Source: Streptomyces sp. ISL-94 (GTDB lineage: Bacteria; Actinomycetota; Actinomycetes; Streptomycetales; Streptomycetaceae). Taken from it: a stretch of 64,000 bases of DNA. The stretch spans positions 25,864-89,863 of the forward strand of contig NZ_JAGGOZ010000118.1 of NCBI RefSeq assembly GCF_018614075.1, in the 5' to 3' direction. Below the pieces are notes generated by a model that was not told the DNA's origin, made no database searches, and worked only from the letters and a program-made list of their open reading frames with translations. Positions 25,893 through 34,565 of this stretch are shown piece by piece (the stretch's first letter is position 1; each line of letters opens with the position of its first letter). The translations under genes and the position numbers were made by a program.

Positions 25893-26786
25893 TCAGATGA
25901 CAGGTGGTCGGCCCAGTCGGGTCAACCGCCAGACCGTACGCCATCTCATCGGGCGGCGGGGACCGCAGGCGGTGGTCCACCCCTCCGCGAACCCGCCGAA
26001 CCAGGCCTTGAGCGCCGGTACGGAAGGCCTGCGCAGGAGCGTCAGCAGGAGCCAGACGCCCACGTAGACCGGCACCAGCAGAGCGGGCAGGTTGCGGCGG
26101 GCGAGCCACACCCGGTTACGGGCCACCATACGGTGGTAGACCGCGTGCCGGGAGGGGGCGGTCGTCGGGTGCAGCAGCACCATGTCCGCCCGGTAGTCGA
26201 TCGACCACCCCGCGTCGAGCGCCCGCCAGGCCAGGTCGGTCTCCTCGTGGGCGTAGAAGAACTCCCCGGGCAGCGCTCCGACCTGCTCGAACACCGCCGT
26301 GCGGACGGCGTTGGCGCCGCCCAGGAAGGTGGTCACGCGCGAGGAGCGCATCGGGTCCGAGGCGCGCAGCCGGGGCACGTGCCGGCGCTGGGTCTCGCCG
26401 GTCTCCGGATCGGCGATCCGGAAGCTGACGATCCCGAGCCCCGGGTCCCCGGTGAAGGCCTGGCGGCACAGCTCGGCGGTGTCGGTCCGCTCCAGCAGGC
26501 CGTCGTCGTCCAGGAAGAGCAGGGCGTCGACCTCGCGGCCGCCGGGGCCGAAGGCCTCGATGCCGACGTTGCGGCCGCCCGGGATGCCCAGGTTCTCGGG
26601 CAGCGACACGGTGCGCACAACCGCCGGCAGATCCGCGAGCCCGGTGACCTCGACGCCCTGGCCCACGACGACCACCTCGACGGGGTCGCCCTGCTGGCGG
26701 GCGACCGAGTCGAGCAGCGCCTTGAGCTCGTCGGGCCGGTTGCCCATGGTGATGATCACGGCGCCCAGCCGCATCGGGGCGGTCAC
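25893..26786 (-). CDS. Family 2 glycosyltransferase
   Basis: 297 residues from GTG 26786, whose GTGA overlaps the upstream stop; ATG 26774 is an alternative. GT-A fold: VIITMGNRPDELKALLDSV at the N-terminus, LFLDDDGLL as the DxD-like metal site and HEETDLAWR near residue 185, the ED/W region of GT2 enzymes. A hydrophobic LLVPVYVGVWLLLTLLRR near 245 may attach it to the membrane. It likely decorates or elongates the lipid-linked intermediate; donor sugar unknown. Confidence 0.9.
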   Translation of the reverse strand: MTAPMRLGAVIITMGNRPDELKALLDSVARQQGDPVEVVVVGQGVEVTGLADLPAVVRTVSLPENLGIPGGRNVGIEAFGPGGREVDALLFLDDDGLLERTDTAELCRQAFTGDPGLGIVSFRIADPETGETQRRHVPRLRASDPMRSSRVTTFLGGANAVRTAVFEQVGALPGEFFYAHEETDLAWRALDAGWSIDYRADMVLLHPTTAPSRHAVYHRMVARNRVWLARRNLPALLVPVYVGVWLLLTLLRRPSVPALKAWFGGFAEGWTTACGPRRPMRWRTVWRLTRLGRPPVI

Positions 26787-27562
26787 TTGAGCCTGCTGGA
26801 GGCCAGGACCGACACCAGGTGCAGCAGGGTCTGGAGCAGCGCGATGCCGGCCAGCACGGCGACGCCGAGCCGGGAGAAGTACAGGTCGCCCCGGACCTGG
26901 TCCAGGACGGCCAGCACCAGGATGAGCAGGGAGGCCTCGATGCCGAGGATCAGGCGGTGGAACTTCAGCGCGGCGGCGGCCCGGCGGGCGAGCGCCATGC
27001 CGGACGAGCGCGGCTCGGACGCCGCTTCCTTGACCGGCTCCTTGCCGACCTGGTGCCGGGCGACGCCGACCAGGTCGGTCTCTGCCTTGATCAGGATCGC
27101 GCCGAGCGCCGCGAGGGTGCCCAGGAAGGCCCACAGCCAGTCGATCCGCCCGCCGCCCCACAGGTCCGCGGCGCGCAGGCCGAAGCCGACCAGGACCGCC
27201 GCGTCGCACAGGTAGGCGCCGACCCGGTCCAGGTACACGCCGGACAGCGAGAACTGCTTCTTCCAGCGGGCGACCTCCCCGTCGACGCAGTCGAGCAGCA
27301 GGTACAGCTGGACGGCCACGACGCCGAGGACCGCGCCCCAGACGCCCGGCACCAGCAGGGCCGGGGCGGCGAGGACGCCTGCGAGGGTCATCACGTAGGT
27401 CAGCTGGTTCGGCGTGACCTTGGTGGTGACCAGGAGGCGGGTGATGCGCAGGGAGACCTCGCGCATGTAGAGGCGCCCGCCCCAGTGCTCGCCGCTGCGC
27501 CGGTCCTTGACGCCCGGCGGGTGGACGACGGGCCGGAGTTCAGCTACGGATGGTGTGGGCAT
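26783..27562 (-). CDS. CDP-alcohol phosphatidyltransferase with altered catalytic motif
   Basis: 259 residues. The motif D91-CV-D94-G95-EV-A98-R99, eight residues, G108, D112 is present, but the fourth Asp expected at 116 is Ala (D-R-V-G-A); the next Asp is D120. About six membrane helices. Family members transfer a phospho-alcohol from CDP-alcohol to a second alcohol at the membrane. Loss of the fourth Asp, normally considered catalytic, suggests a modified subfamily or a regulatory role. It overlaps the dehydrogenase gene by 23 bases. Confidence 0.87.
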   Translation of the reverse strand: MPTPSVAELRPVVHPPGVKDRRSGEHWGGRLYMREVSLRITRLLVTTKVTPNQLTYVMTLAGVLAAPALLVPGVWGAVLGVVAVQLYLLLDCVDGEVARWKKQFSLSGVYLDRVGAYLCDAAVLVGFGLRAADLWGGGRIDWLWAFLGTLAALGAILIKAETDLVGVARHQVGKEPVKEAASEPRSSGMALARRAAAALKFHRLILGIEASLLILVLAVLDQVRGDLYFSRLGVAVLAGIALLQTLLHLVSVLASSRLK

Positions 27563-28601
27563 AGTCGGCGTACGCGTCCCTGATCTCGGCGGCGGACAGG
27601 TTGAGGTGCTCCAGGATCGTGAAGCGTCCCGGGCGGGTCTGCGGGGCGTACTCGACGGCCGTGACGAACTCGTCGACGCTGAACCCGATCTCCTCGGGCA
27701 GCACCGGCAGGCCGTGCCGGCGCAGCACCTCCACGAAGAGCCCGGACTGCTGCTCGGCCCCGCGCAGGTGCATCGCGAAGGCGGCGCCGATGCCCACCTG
27801 CTCGCCGTGGAGCGCGGAGCGTCCGGGGTAGAGCAGGTCGAAGGCGTGGCTGATCTCGTGGCAGGCGCCGGACGAGGGGCGGCTGTCGCCGCTGATCGAC
27901 ATCGCGATGCCGGAGAGGACGAGGGCCTCGGAGAGCACGGTGAGGAACTCGTCGTCGCCGCAGCCGCCCGGGTGGCGCAGCACGGCCTCGCCGGCCGTAC
28001 GGGCCATGGCGGCGGCCAGGCCGTCCACGGGCTCGCCGGTGACCTGGTGGGAGAGCTCCCAGTCGGCGATGGCCGAGATGTTGGAGATCGCGTCGCCGAT
28101 GCCCGCGCGGACGAACCGCACCGGGGCTTCCTTGATCACATCGAGGTCGATGACCATGGCGATCGGCGTCGGGACGCCGTAGGAGCCGCGCCCGTTGTCG
28201 TTGTCCAGGATGGACACCGGCGAGCAGATGCCGTCGTGCGAGAGGTTGGTGGCGACGGCCACTATGGGCAGCCCGACCCGCGCCGCGGCGTATTTCGCCA
28301 CGTCGATGATCTTGCCGCCGCCCAGGCCCACGACGGCGTCGTACCGGCGGCCCTTTATGTCGTCGGCCAGCTTGACCGCGGAGTCGATGGTGCCGTCCAC
28401 GACCGGGTACCAGTCGGCGTTCGGCAGTGCGGACTCCAGCTTGGCGCGCAGTGCGACGCCGGAGCCGCCGCTGATCGCGATCGCGAGCGTGCCGGACGCC
28501 GAGATCCGCTGGTCTGCCAGGATGCTGTCCAGCTTGTCCATCGCCCCGCAGCTGATGTCGACGACGACCGGCGAGGGGATGAGCCTCGTCAGTACTGGCA
28601 T
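27540..28601 (-). CDS. Glycerol-1-phosphate-dehydrogenase-like enzyme (iron/zinc alcohol dehydrogenase family)
   Basis: 353 residues from ATG 28601. NAD(P) binding is shown by VVGLGGGKIIDVAKYAA. TNLSHDGICSPVS closely resembles the SHDGIASP signature of archaeal EgsA and Bacillus AraM. Metal ligands are probably the Asp of GIGDAISN plus His of SGACHEISHAFD and ALHGEQVGIG. Known family members reduce dihydroxyacetone phosphate to sn-glycerol-1-phosphate. Here the product would be a polyol phosphate feeding the adjacent nucleotidyltransferase. Overlaps that gene by 13 bases. Confidence 0.87.
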   Translation of the reverse strand: MPVLTRLIPSPVVVDISCGAMDKLDSILADQRISASGTLAIAISGGSGVALRAKLESALPNADWYPVVDGTIDSAVKLADDIKGRRYDAVVGLGGGKIIDVAKYAAARVGLPIVAVATNLSHDGICSPVSILDNDNGRGSYGVPTPIAMVIDLDVIKEAPVRFVRAGIGDAISNISAIADWELSHQVTGEPVDGLAAAMARTAGEAVLRHPGGCGDDEFLTVLSEALVLSGIAMSISGDSRPSSGACHEISHAFDLLYPGRSALHGEQVGIGAAFAMHLRGAEQQSGLFVEVLRRHGLPVLPEEIGFSVDEFVTAVEYAPQTRPGRFTILEHLNLSAAEIRDAYADYAHTIRS

Positions 28602-29341
28602 GCGATCGTCCGGCCCTTGGCGAGGTCGTCGTGGTTGTCGATCTCGACCCACTTGACGTCGCCGATGGGGGCCACGTCGATGGTGAAGCCGTCGTTGACG
28701 AGCTGCTGGTAGCCGTCCTCGTAGTAGAGGTCGGGGTCGCGCTCGAAGGTGGTCTTGAGGGCCTCGGCGAGCTGCTCGGCGGCCTCGGGCTCGATGAGGG
28801 TGACACCGATGTACTCGCCGGTGGCGTCGGCGGGGTCCATCAGCTTGGTGATCTTCTGCACGCCCTTCCCGTCGGCGGTGACGACCTTCATCTCCTCGTC
28901 GGCCAGGTTCTTGACCGTGTCGAGGGCGAGGATGATCTTCCGGCCGTTGCCGCGGGCGGCGAGCAGGGTCTTCTCGACGGAGACCGGGTGGACGGTGTCG
29001 CCGTTGGCGAGGATCACGCCCTGCTTCAGGACGTCACGGGCGCACCACAGGGAGTAGGCGTTGTTCCACTCCTCGGCCTTGTCGTTGTCGATCAGCGTGA
29101 TCGTGACGCCGTACTTGGCCTCCAGCGCCTCGCGGCGCTCGTAGACGGCCTCCTTGCGGTAGCCGACGACGATGGCGACCTCGGTGAGGCCGACCTCGGC
29201 GAAGTTGCCGAGCGTCAGGTCGAGGACCGTGAGGCTCTCCTCCTGGCCCTCGGGACCGACGGGCACGAGGGCCTTGGGCAGGGTGTCGGTGTAGGGACGC
29301 AGGCGGCGTCCGGCACCGGCCGCGAGTACAAGGCCGATCAT
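28589..29341 (-). CDS. Sugar/polyol-phosphate nucleotidyltransferase
   Basis: 250 residues, ATG 29341 (ATGA overlap with the preceding gene). The signature LAAGAGRRLRPYTDTLPKALVPVG identifies a GT-A-like NTP transferase; ANGDTVH holds the metal-binding Asp. EEWNNAYSLW resembles CTP:phosphocholine or phosphopolyol cytidylyltransferases more than glucose-1-phosphate enzymes. Given two CDP-alcohol transferases in the operon, I infer it makes a CDP-alcohol. Confidence 0.88.
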   Translation of the reverse strand: MIGLVLAAGAGRRLRPYTDTLPKALVPVGPEGQEESLTVLDLTLGNFAEVGLTEVAIVVGYRKEAVYERREALEAKYGVTITLIDNDKAEEWNNAYSLWCARDVLKQGVILANGDTVHPVSVEKTLLAARGNGRKIILALDTVKNLADEEMKVVTADGKGVQKITKLMDPADATGEYIGVTLIEPEAAEQLAEALKTTFERDPDLYYEDGYQQLVNDGFTIDVAPIGDVKWVEIDNHDDLAKGRTIACQY

Positions 29342-31116
29342 GCTGGTTCTCCTTCGTCATGTACGGCGGGTGCTCCGGAGGAGACCCAGAAGCGGATGCT
29401 CTCCACGAGCACCACCAGTGCCACGAACACGGCCATGGCCGTGAGCGCGACGGGGAACGCGTCCCGGGGCAGGACCACGGCCAGGACCACGGTCAGCAGG
29501 ACCCGGCCCTCGTGGCCGCCGATCGTCCGCACCAGCCAGTGCGGGGGCGCGCCCGAGCCACCGCGGATGCGGTAGACCGTGTCGTAGTGATGGTAGGCGA
29601 CGGCCGCGACCAGTCCGAATGCCGCGGGAAGGGCCCCCGGGACGTCCGCCTTCGCGGCGAGCGCGAGGACGGTCGCGTACTCGGCGAACCGGAAGAGCGG
29701 CGGGATGAGCCAGTCGAGGGGGCCCTTGAGGGGGCCGGCGACGGCCGCACCGGCGAAGAAGACGTAGCCCACGGCGGTCCCGACCAGCCAGGGGGTGCCG
29801 AAGTCGCGGGTCACGGCCCCGCCTGCCATCAGCACGGAGCCGGCCAGGGCCAGCCCCACCGATTCGAAGTTCGGCCGCCGCTTCGTGCGACGGGGGGAGC
29901 CGGTCCAGGCGAGCACGCCCGAGTCGGCGAGGTCCGCGAGGGCCTGTGCGGCCCGGTCGGTACGGATCGCCTTGCGGGTCAGCGAACGCAGGACCCGGCC
30001 GGCGGTGGTGTAGAGGGCGCCGAAAGCGCAGCCGGCGAGCAGGGCGTAGAAGACGGTCCGGGGGGTGGTCACGGCGGTCAGCACCGCGATCATGGCCCAG
30101 CGCTCGCCGATCGGGAGGATGATCATCCGCCGGACCCAGACCGTCCAGCCGACGCTGTCGAGCTTGTCGGACAGGGCGGCGGTGGGACTCGTATTGGCCG
30201 TGGCGTCGTGGTTGGCCTCGTTGAAGGCGAAGTCGACGACGTGCCGGCAGGTCATCAGGATCATCGAGCCGAGCGCGAGGGCCCAGACGTCGTCGCCGTT
30301 CCTGGCGGCCCCGAGCGCGAGGCCCGCGTAGAAGGAGTACTCCTTCGCGCGGTCGAAGGTCGCGTCGAGCCAGGCGCCCATCGTCGAGTACTGGAGCGAG
30401 TAGCGGGCCAGCTGCCCGTCGGTGCAGTCCAGGACGAAGGAGACGAGGAGCAGCACACCGGCGGCCACGTAGCCCCAGCGCTCGCCGGTGGCGGCGCAGC
30501 CGGCCGCGATCAGCGCGGTGATCAGCGAGGCGGTGGTGACCTGGTTCGGGGTCAGCCCCCGGCGCGCGCACCAGCGGGCGATGTAGCGCGAGTACGGGCT
30601 GATGAAGAAGGTGGTGAAGAAGCCGTCGCGGGACTTCACGGCGGTCCGCAGGCGTACGGCCTCGTCGTCGACGGCGGCGACGGCGGCGGCCGCGGCGCGG
30701 TGCTCCGCGTCGGTGGCCGGGACGGCGGCGACGAGCGTGCCGAGCTCCGGCCGCTGGACGGCGGTCCCGGCGCCCTCCACCTCGGCGGCCAGCAGGTCGG
30801 GGTACGGCGCCGGGCCGTGGCCCGCGGTCGCGGCGGCCTTGTCCAGGGCGGCCCGGGCACCCGGCTGCACGGCGAAGGCGCCGGTGACGGCGCAGGCGTC
30901 GAAGCGGGGGTCGGTCAGCGCGAGGCGCAGGGCGTGCAGGTGTCCGACGAAGGCGCTGTCCACGACGGCCACCCGCTGGTCGGCGGGTACGGCGCCCAGC
31001 GCGGCGGAGACGTCCTCGGGGCCCGCGGCGGGGCGGACCTCGAAGCCGAGGGAGCGCAGCTCGCCCGCGAGCGGTGATCCGGGGACCGGCAGGCCGGTGA
31101 GGATGGCGGTCGGCAG
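29338..31116 (-). CDS. Multidomain CDP-alcohol phosphatidyltransferase (DUF5941-like), probable CTG start
   Basis: 592 residues if it starts at CTG 31116, which has AAGGAG nine bases upstream. The homologous N-terminus (LPTAILTGLPVPGSPLAGELRSLG) is in frame from there, and a TGA three codons upstream leaves no ATG/GTG/TTG before GTG 30972. Residues 1-140 look like a soluble Rossmann-type domain. The CDP-alcohol transferase domain follows with a complete motif: D230, D233, G234, A237-R238, G247, D251, D255. The remaining about 300 residues are mostly membrane helices. First gene of the operon. Confidence 0.85.
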   Translation of the reverse strand: MPTAILTGLPVPGSPLAGELRSLGFEVRPAAGPEDVSAALGAVPADQRVAVVDSAFVGHLHALRLALTDPRFDACAVTGAFAVQPGARAALDKAAATAGHGPAPYPDLLAAEVEGAGTAVQRPELGTLVAAVPATDAEHRAAAAAVAAVDDEAVRLRTAVKSRDGFFTTFFISPYSRYIARWCARRGLTPNQVTTASLITALIAAGCAATGERWGYVAAGVLLLVSFVLDCTDGQLARYSLQYSTMGAWLDATFDRAKEYSFYAGLALGAARNGDDVWALALGSMILMTCRHVVDFAFNEANHDATANTSPTAALSDKLDSVGWTVWVRRMIILPIGERWAMIAVLTAVTTPRTVFYALLAGCAFGALYTTAGRVLRSLTRKAIRTDRAAQALADLADSGVLAWTGSPRRTKRRPNFESVGLALAGSVLMAGGAVTRDFGTPWLVGTAVGYVFFAGAAVAGPLKGPLDWLIPPLFRFAEYATVLALAAKADVPGALPAAFGLVAAVAYHHYDTVYRIRGGSGAPPHWLVRTIGGHEGRVLLTVVLAVVLPRDAFPVALTAMAVFVALVVLVESIRFWVSSGAPAVHDEGEPA

Positions 31117-31346
31117 ACGAACTCACTCCTTGTAACGGGCGCCTCGGGGGGCGGCGGCACGTCGGCAGAGGCTATCGGATGAATGGAAGCGGGGGTTCAC
31201 CGCCCGTTTACACCCCGACAAGCCCTGCGTCCCGGGGCTCCGGGCCCTGCCGGCTCATCATTGACGATCACCGCGCGGTACCACAAACGGCGCCGGTGTT
31301 ACGGTGGACACGCCCCTGAACGAGCCGAGTGGAAAGAGGTGGGTTG

Positions 31347-31430
31347 ATGACCGTCGCAGTGGGCGCGGCCATGCGCAGCGAACTCCGGTGCATCCCCCCT
31401 CTCCTCCTCCGGGCATCCGGCCAGGCCTGA
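31347..31430 (+). CDS. Possible 27-aa leader peptide ahead of the methyltransferase gene
   Basis: ATG 31347 follows AAAGAGGTGG and the frame ends at TGA 31428-31430. A perfect 8-bp hairpin (31444-31451 with 31456-31463) follows it. The layout is that of a leader/attenuator but may be chance. The peptide contains three adjacent Leu and one Cys; no regulatory codon run is convincing. Confidence 0.3.
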   Translation: MTVAVGAAMRSELRCIPPLLLRASGQA

Positions 31431-31504
31431 TCCTCCGCTGATCCCCCCAGCCAGCGCTGGGGGTGCGCCTCGTCGGCCGGGGCCCCCGCTTCCAAGGGTT
31501 CACG

Positions 31505-32383
31505 TTGACCGACAACACCGGCTCCACCGACAACACCGGCTCCACCGACATCGACGCCACCAGCGGCGCGGCCACCGACGCGGCCACCGACGGCGCCGCC
31601 TTCTGGGAGGCGTTCTTCGAGCTGCACCGCGGCCTGCCCCGGCAGGCTCCCGGTTCCGACGCGAGCACCCGGCACCTGCTGTCCCTGTGCGGACCGCTGC
31701 CCGAGCGGCCGCGCGTCCTCGACCTGGGCTGCGGTCCGGGCCGCAGCGCCCTGCTGCTCGCCGCCGAGGCGGGCGGGGCCGGCGGCGCCGAGGTGACCGC
31801 CGTGGACCGCCACGGCCCCTTCCTCGAAGAGCTCCGTACGGCCGCCGCGGTCCGCGGGCTCGCCGACCGCGTCCACCCCGTCCGGGGGGACATGGGTGCG
31901 CTCCCCTACGACGACGGCTCCTTCGACCTCGTGTGGGCGGAGGGCTCCGCCTACGCCATCGGCTACGACACCGCCCTCGCGCGGTGGAAGCGGCTGCTCG
32001 CCCCGGGCGGCACCCTCGTGCTGACCGAGTGCGAGTGGACCGTCGCGCAGCCGTCCGCCGGGGCGCGCGCCTTCTGGGACCGCGAGTACCCGCTGCGCTC
32101 CACCGCGCGGAACCTCACGGCCGCCCAGGCCGCCGGGTACCAGGTGCTCGGCGTGTACCACCTGCCCGACTCCGACTGGGCCGAGTACTACGGCCCGCTC
32201 GCCGAGCGGGCCCGGGCCGCCGAGCCCTCGACCCCCGCGAGGGCAGCCGCGCTGGCCGCCACGCGCGAGGAGCTCGACGCACGGGCCCGCCACGGGCACG
32301 AGTACGGCTACACGGGCTACGTCCTGCGGGCCGTCGACCCGGCGGCGTCCGAGACACCGCCGGGGACGCAGTACGCGGCGTGA
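31505..32383 (+). CDS. SAM-dependent class I methyltransferase
   Basis: 292 residues from TTG 31505 (AAGGG upstream); GTG 31463 would add 14. Motif I is VLDLGCGPGRSALLLA, followed by VTAVDRHGPFLEEL, then the FDLVWAEGSAYAIG motif IV and LLAPGGTLVLTEC motif V. The Thr/Ser/Asp/Gly-rich N-terminus contains a duplicated TDNTGS. It methylates an unknown small molecule. Divergent from the CDP-alcohol operon. Confidence 0.87.
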   Translation: MTDNTGSTDNTGSTDIDATSGAATDAATDGAAFWEAFFELHRGLPRQAPGSDASTRHLLSLCGPLPERPRVLDLGCGPGRSALLLAAEAGGAGGAEVTAVDRHGPFLEELRTAAAVRGLADRVHPVRGDMGALPYDDGSFDLVWAEGSAYAIGYDTALARWKRLLAPGGTLVLTECEWTVAQPSAGARAFWDREYPLRSTARNLTAAQAAGYQVLGVYHLPDSDWAEYYGPLAERARAAEPSTPARAAALAATREELDARARHGHEYGYTGYVLRAVDPAASETPPGTQYAA

Positions 32384-32508
32384 TCTCTGCCCCTCGCCGC
32401 TCGCCGCTTATCACGCGGCGGGGGGCAGACATGCGCGGGCCTCGTCAGTGCGGGCAAGCCGCTTTTGTACGGCAGACTGAGGGCCGAAGTCCGAAGCGAA
32501 GGATGGGT

Positions 32509-33108
32509 ATGCCGACCACACCAGCCACCGCCGCGAACAGCGCGTCCAACGGCACCGCGACTCAGGATCCGATCATGCTCGAGCTGGTCGACGAGTCCGG
32601 GAACACCATCGGCACGGCGGAGAAACTCTCCGCCCATCAGGCGCCCGGGCTGTTGCACCGGGCGTTCTCCGTGTTCCTCTTCGACGAGCAGGGTCGCCTG
32701 CTCCTCCAGCAGCGGGCGCTCGGGAAGTACCACTCCCCCGGCGTCTGGTCGAACACGTGCTGCGGTCACCCGTATCCCGGGGAGTCCCCGTTCGCGGCGG
32801 CGGCCCGGCGGACCCACGAGGAGCTGGGGCTGTCGCCCTCGCTGCTGGCGGCGGCGGGGACCGTGCGCTACAACCACCCGGACCCCGCGTCGGGTCTGGT
32901 GGAGCAGGAGTTCAACCACCTTTTCGTGGGACTCGCGCAAGCGGCCCCGCGGCCGGATCCGGAGGAGGTCGGGGACACCGCCTTCGTCACCGCCGAGGAG
33001 CTGGCGAAGCGGCACGCCGAAGCGCCGTTCTCGGCCTGGTTCATGACCGTGCTGGACGCGGCTCGGCCCGCGATCCGCGAGCTGACGGGTGAAGCGGCGG
33101 GCTGGTAG
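32509..33108 (+). CDS. idi: Isopentenyl-diphosphate delta-isomerase, type I
   Basis: 199 residues from ATG 32509 with AAGGA at 32499-32503; ATG 32503 is also in frame. Nudix-like fold: SNTCCGHPYPGE contains the catalytic Cys, and RRTHEELGLSP the metal-binding/catalytic Glu residues. It interconverts IPP and DMAPP, the starter units for FPP used by the hopanoid operon 9 kb away. The first about 20 residues are Ala/Asn-rich and probably flexible. Confidence 0.96.
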   Translation: MPTTPATAANSASNGTATQDPIMLELVDESGNTIGTAEKLSAHQAPGLLHRAFSVFLFDEQGRLLLQQRALGKYHSPGVWSNTCCGHPYPGESPFAAAARRTHEELGLSPSLLAAAGTVRYNHPDPASGLVEQEFNHLFVGLAQAAPRPDPEEVGDTAFVTAEELAKRHAEAPFSAWFMTVLDAARPAIRELTGEAAGW

Positions 33109-33156
33109 CCGTTTCGTCGTCGCCGTCGGCCCTGCGGCCCCCGGCCCCCGCGTCGT

Positions 33157-33660
33157 TCAGACGGCGGGAGTGGCGGGGGCCGGTGCGGTCAGCGGCAGCG
33201 CCGCCCAGATGACCTTGCCGCCGGTCGAGGTGTGCTCCACGTCGCAGACGCCGCCGGCCTCCAGCGTGACCTCCCGTACGAGGAGCAGCCCCCGGCCGCC
33301 GGTCTGGCCGAAATCGGCCTCCAGCGCCTTGGGGCGGTAGGGGTGGTTGTCCTCGACGGCCACCCGTACCCACTCGCGGCCGATCGCGACCTCGACGGCG
33401 ACCTCCGGCGAGAGCAGCGCGGCGTGCCGGACCGAGTTCGTCACCAGTTCGGAGACGATCAGCAGCAGGGAGTACACGAGGTCCGGGTGCGCCGGCACGC
33501 CTTGGCGCCCGAGCAGGTCCCGGACCGCGCGGCGCGCCTGCGGAACGGATTCTTCTACGGCGGGAGCGGTGAACCGCCACACTCCCTCGTATGCGAGGGG
33601 GTCGGCCGGAGCCTGTGGTTCCCCCTCCCTGGCTGGCGGGACGCTCCCGCTGACATCCAT
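33157..33660 (-). CDS. ATP-binding anti-sigma/serine kinase-like protein (RsbW type)
   Basis: 167 residues from ATG 33660; upstream GTG or TTG starts up to 33756 remain possible. HATPase_c domain: IVSELVTNSVRHA is the N box, VEDNHPYRPKALEADFGQTGGRGLLLVRE covers the G1/G2 boxes. Proteins like this bind anti-anti-sigma factors or sigma factors. No partner gene is adjacent, so the target is unknown. Convergent with idi. Confidence 0.87.
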   Translation of the reverse strand: MDVSGSVPPAREGEPQAPADPLAYEGVWRFTAPAVEESVPQARRAVRDLLGRQGVPAHPDLVYSLLLIVSELVTNSVRHAALLSPEVAVEVAIGREWVRVAVEDNHPYRPKALEADFGQTGGRGLLLVREVTLEAGGVCDVEHTSTGGKVIWAALPLTAPAPATPAV

Positions 33661-33790
33661 CTTCCGTCCCCCGTCTTCGCGCTCGATCGTCTCCACGCCT
33701 CCAGAGTGGGGAACGGGCTGGTCCGGGCCGGACCCCTGACCAGAAGACAGCGTCAATCGGACACTTTCTGACCACTGGCGTATGACAGAG

Positions 33791-34477
33791 TCAGTTGTTC
33801 GACTGTTCCTGATCTTCTGCGGGGCGCTTCTCGGCCGCCTGGCGTGTATCGTCCGCCGCCCCCGAGCCGGGCTCCGCCTTGTCCTCCCTGACCAGCCCCA
33901 GGATGCGCCGGGCGCTCAGGCCCAGGGCCACCAGGCTCAGCCCGTCGAACAGGAGGGCGAGCGAGAAGAAGGTACCGATCACGTACAGGCTGTTGCCGGG
34001 CCAGTTCGACAGGATCAGGATGCCCAGCAGGACGCCGAAGGCGCCCTGGACGAGCGAGAGCCCGAAGTTCGAACCGCGCACCACCAGGGAGCCGGCCAGC
34101 CGGAACACCCCGCCGGTGAGGAAGAGCAGCGCGGCGAACATGGTCAGGGCCTCGGCGCTCGCCTCCGGGCGGCGCAGGACCACGAAGCCGGCCGCCAGGT
34201 TGATCGCGGCGACGATGACCGCGAGCCAGAAGTAGGTGCTCCTGCGCGATTGCACGGCGTGCAGCAGGCCCACGACGCCGCCGACCAGCAGCAGCCAGCC
34301 GAAGAGGAACATCGAGGTCAGGGTGGCCACGCCGGTGTAGACCAGGCCGACCAGACCGGCCAGCACGAGAATCACCCCGAGCAGGACCAGCAGCCCGAAA
34401 CTGCGGCTGAGCTTCTTCTTCTCCCGCTGCGGTTCCCGGCCCTCGGCGTCCTTCCCGTCGGTACGGTCTGCGCCCAT
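33791..34477 (-). CDS. HdeD/DUF308 family membrane protein
   Basis: 228 residues, ATG 34477 with GGAGG about 10 bases upstream. Six hydrophobic helices in three pairs (LLVLLGVILVLAGLVGLVY; FLFGWLLLVGGVVGLLHAV; and so on) give the duplicated DUF308 repeats of HdeD proteins, linked in E. coli to acid resistance. Both ends are charged and cytoplasmic. Divergent from the enoyl-CoA hydratase gene. Confidence 0.85.
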   Translation of the reverse strand: MGADRTDGKDAEGREPQREKKKLSRSFGLLVLLGVILVLAGLVGLVYTGVATLTSMFLFGWLLLVGGVVGLLHAVQSRRSTYFWLAVIVAAINLAAGFVVLRRPEASAEALTMFAALLFLTGGVFRLAGSLVVRGSNFGLSLVQGAFGVLLGILILSNWPGNSLYVIGTFFSLALLFDGLSLVALGLSARRILGLVREDKAEPGSGAADDTRQAAEKRPAEDQEQSNN

Positions 34478-34565
34478 GAGCGTGCCACCTCCTCGCACCC
34501 CCCGGACGGACTCGTCTCGATCCCCCTTGATCATAGGATCGGCGGCCCGGGATAGCATCCGGCGC

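Noticed and set aside
29357..31126. 589-codon minus-strand frame with a GTG start in front of AAGGAG
   Set aside because: The GTG is close to the ribosome-binding site, but the frame is a shadow of the CDP-alcohol transferase, Arg/Pro-rich and without motifs.
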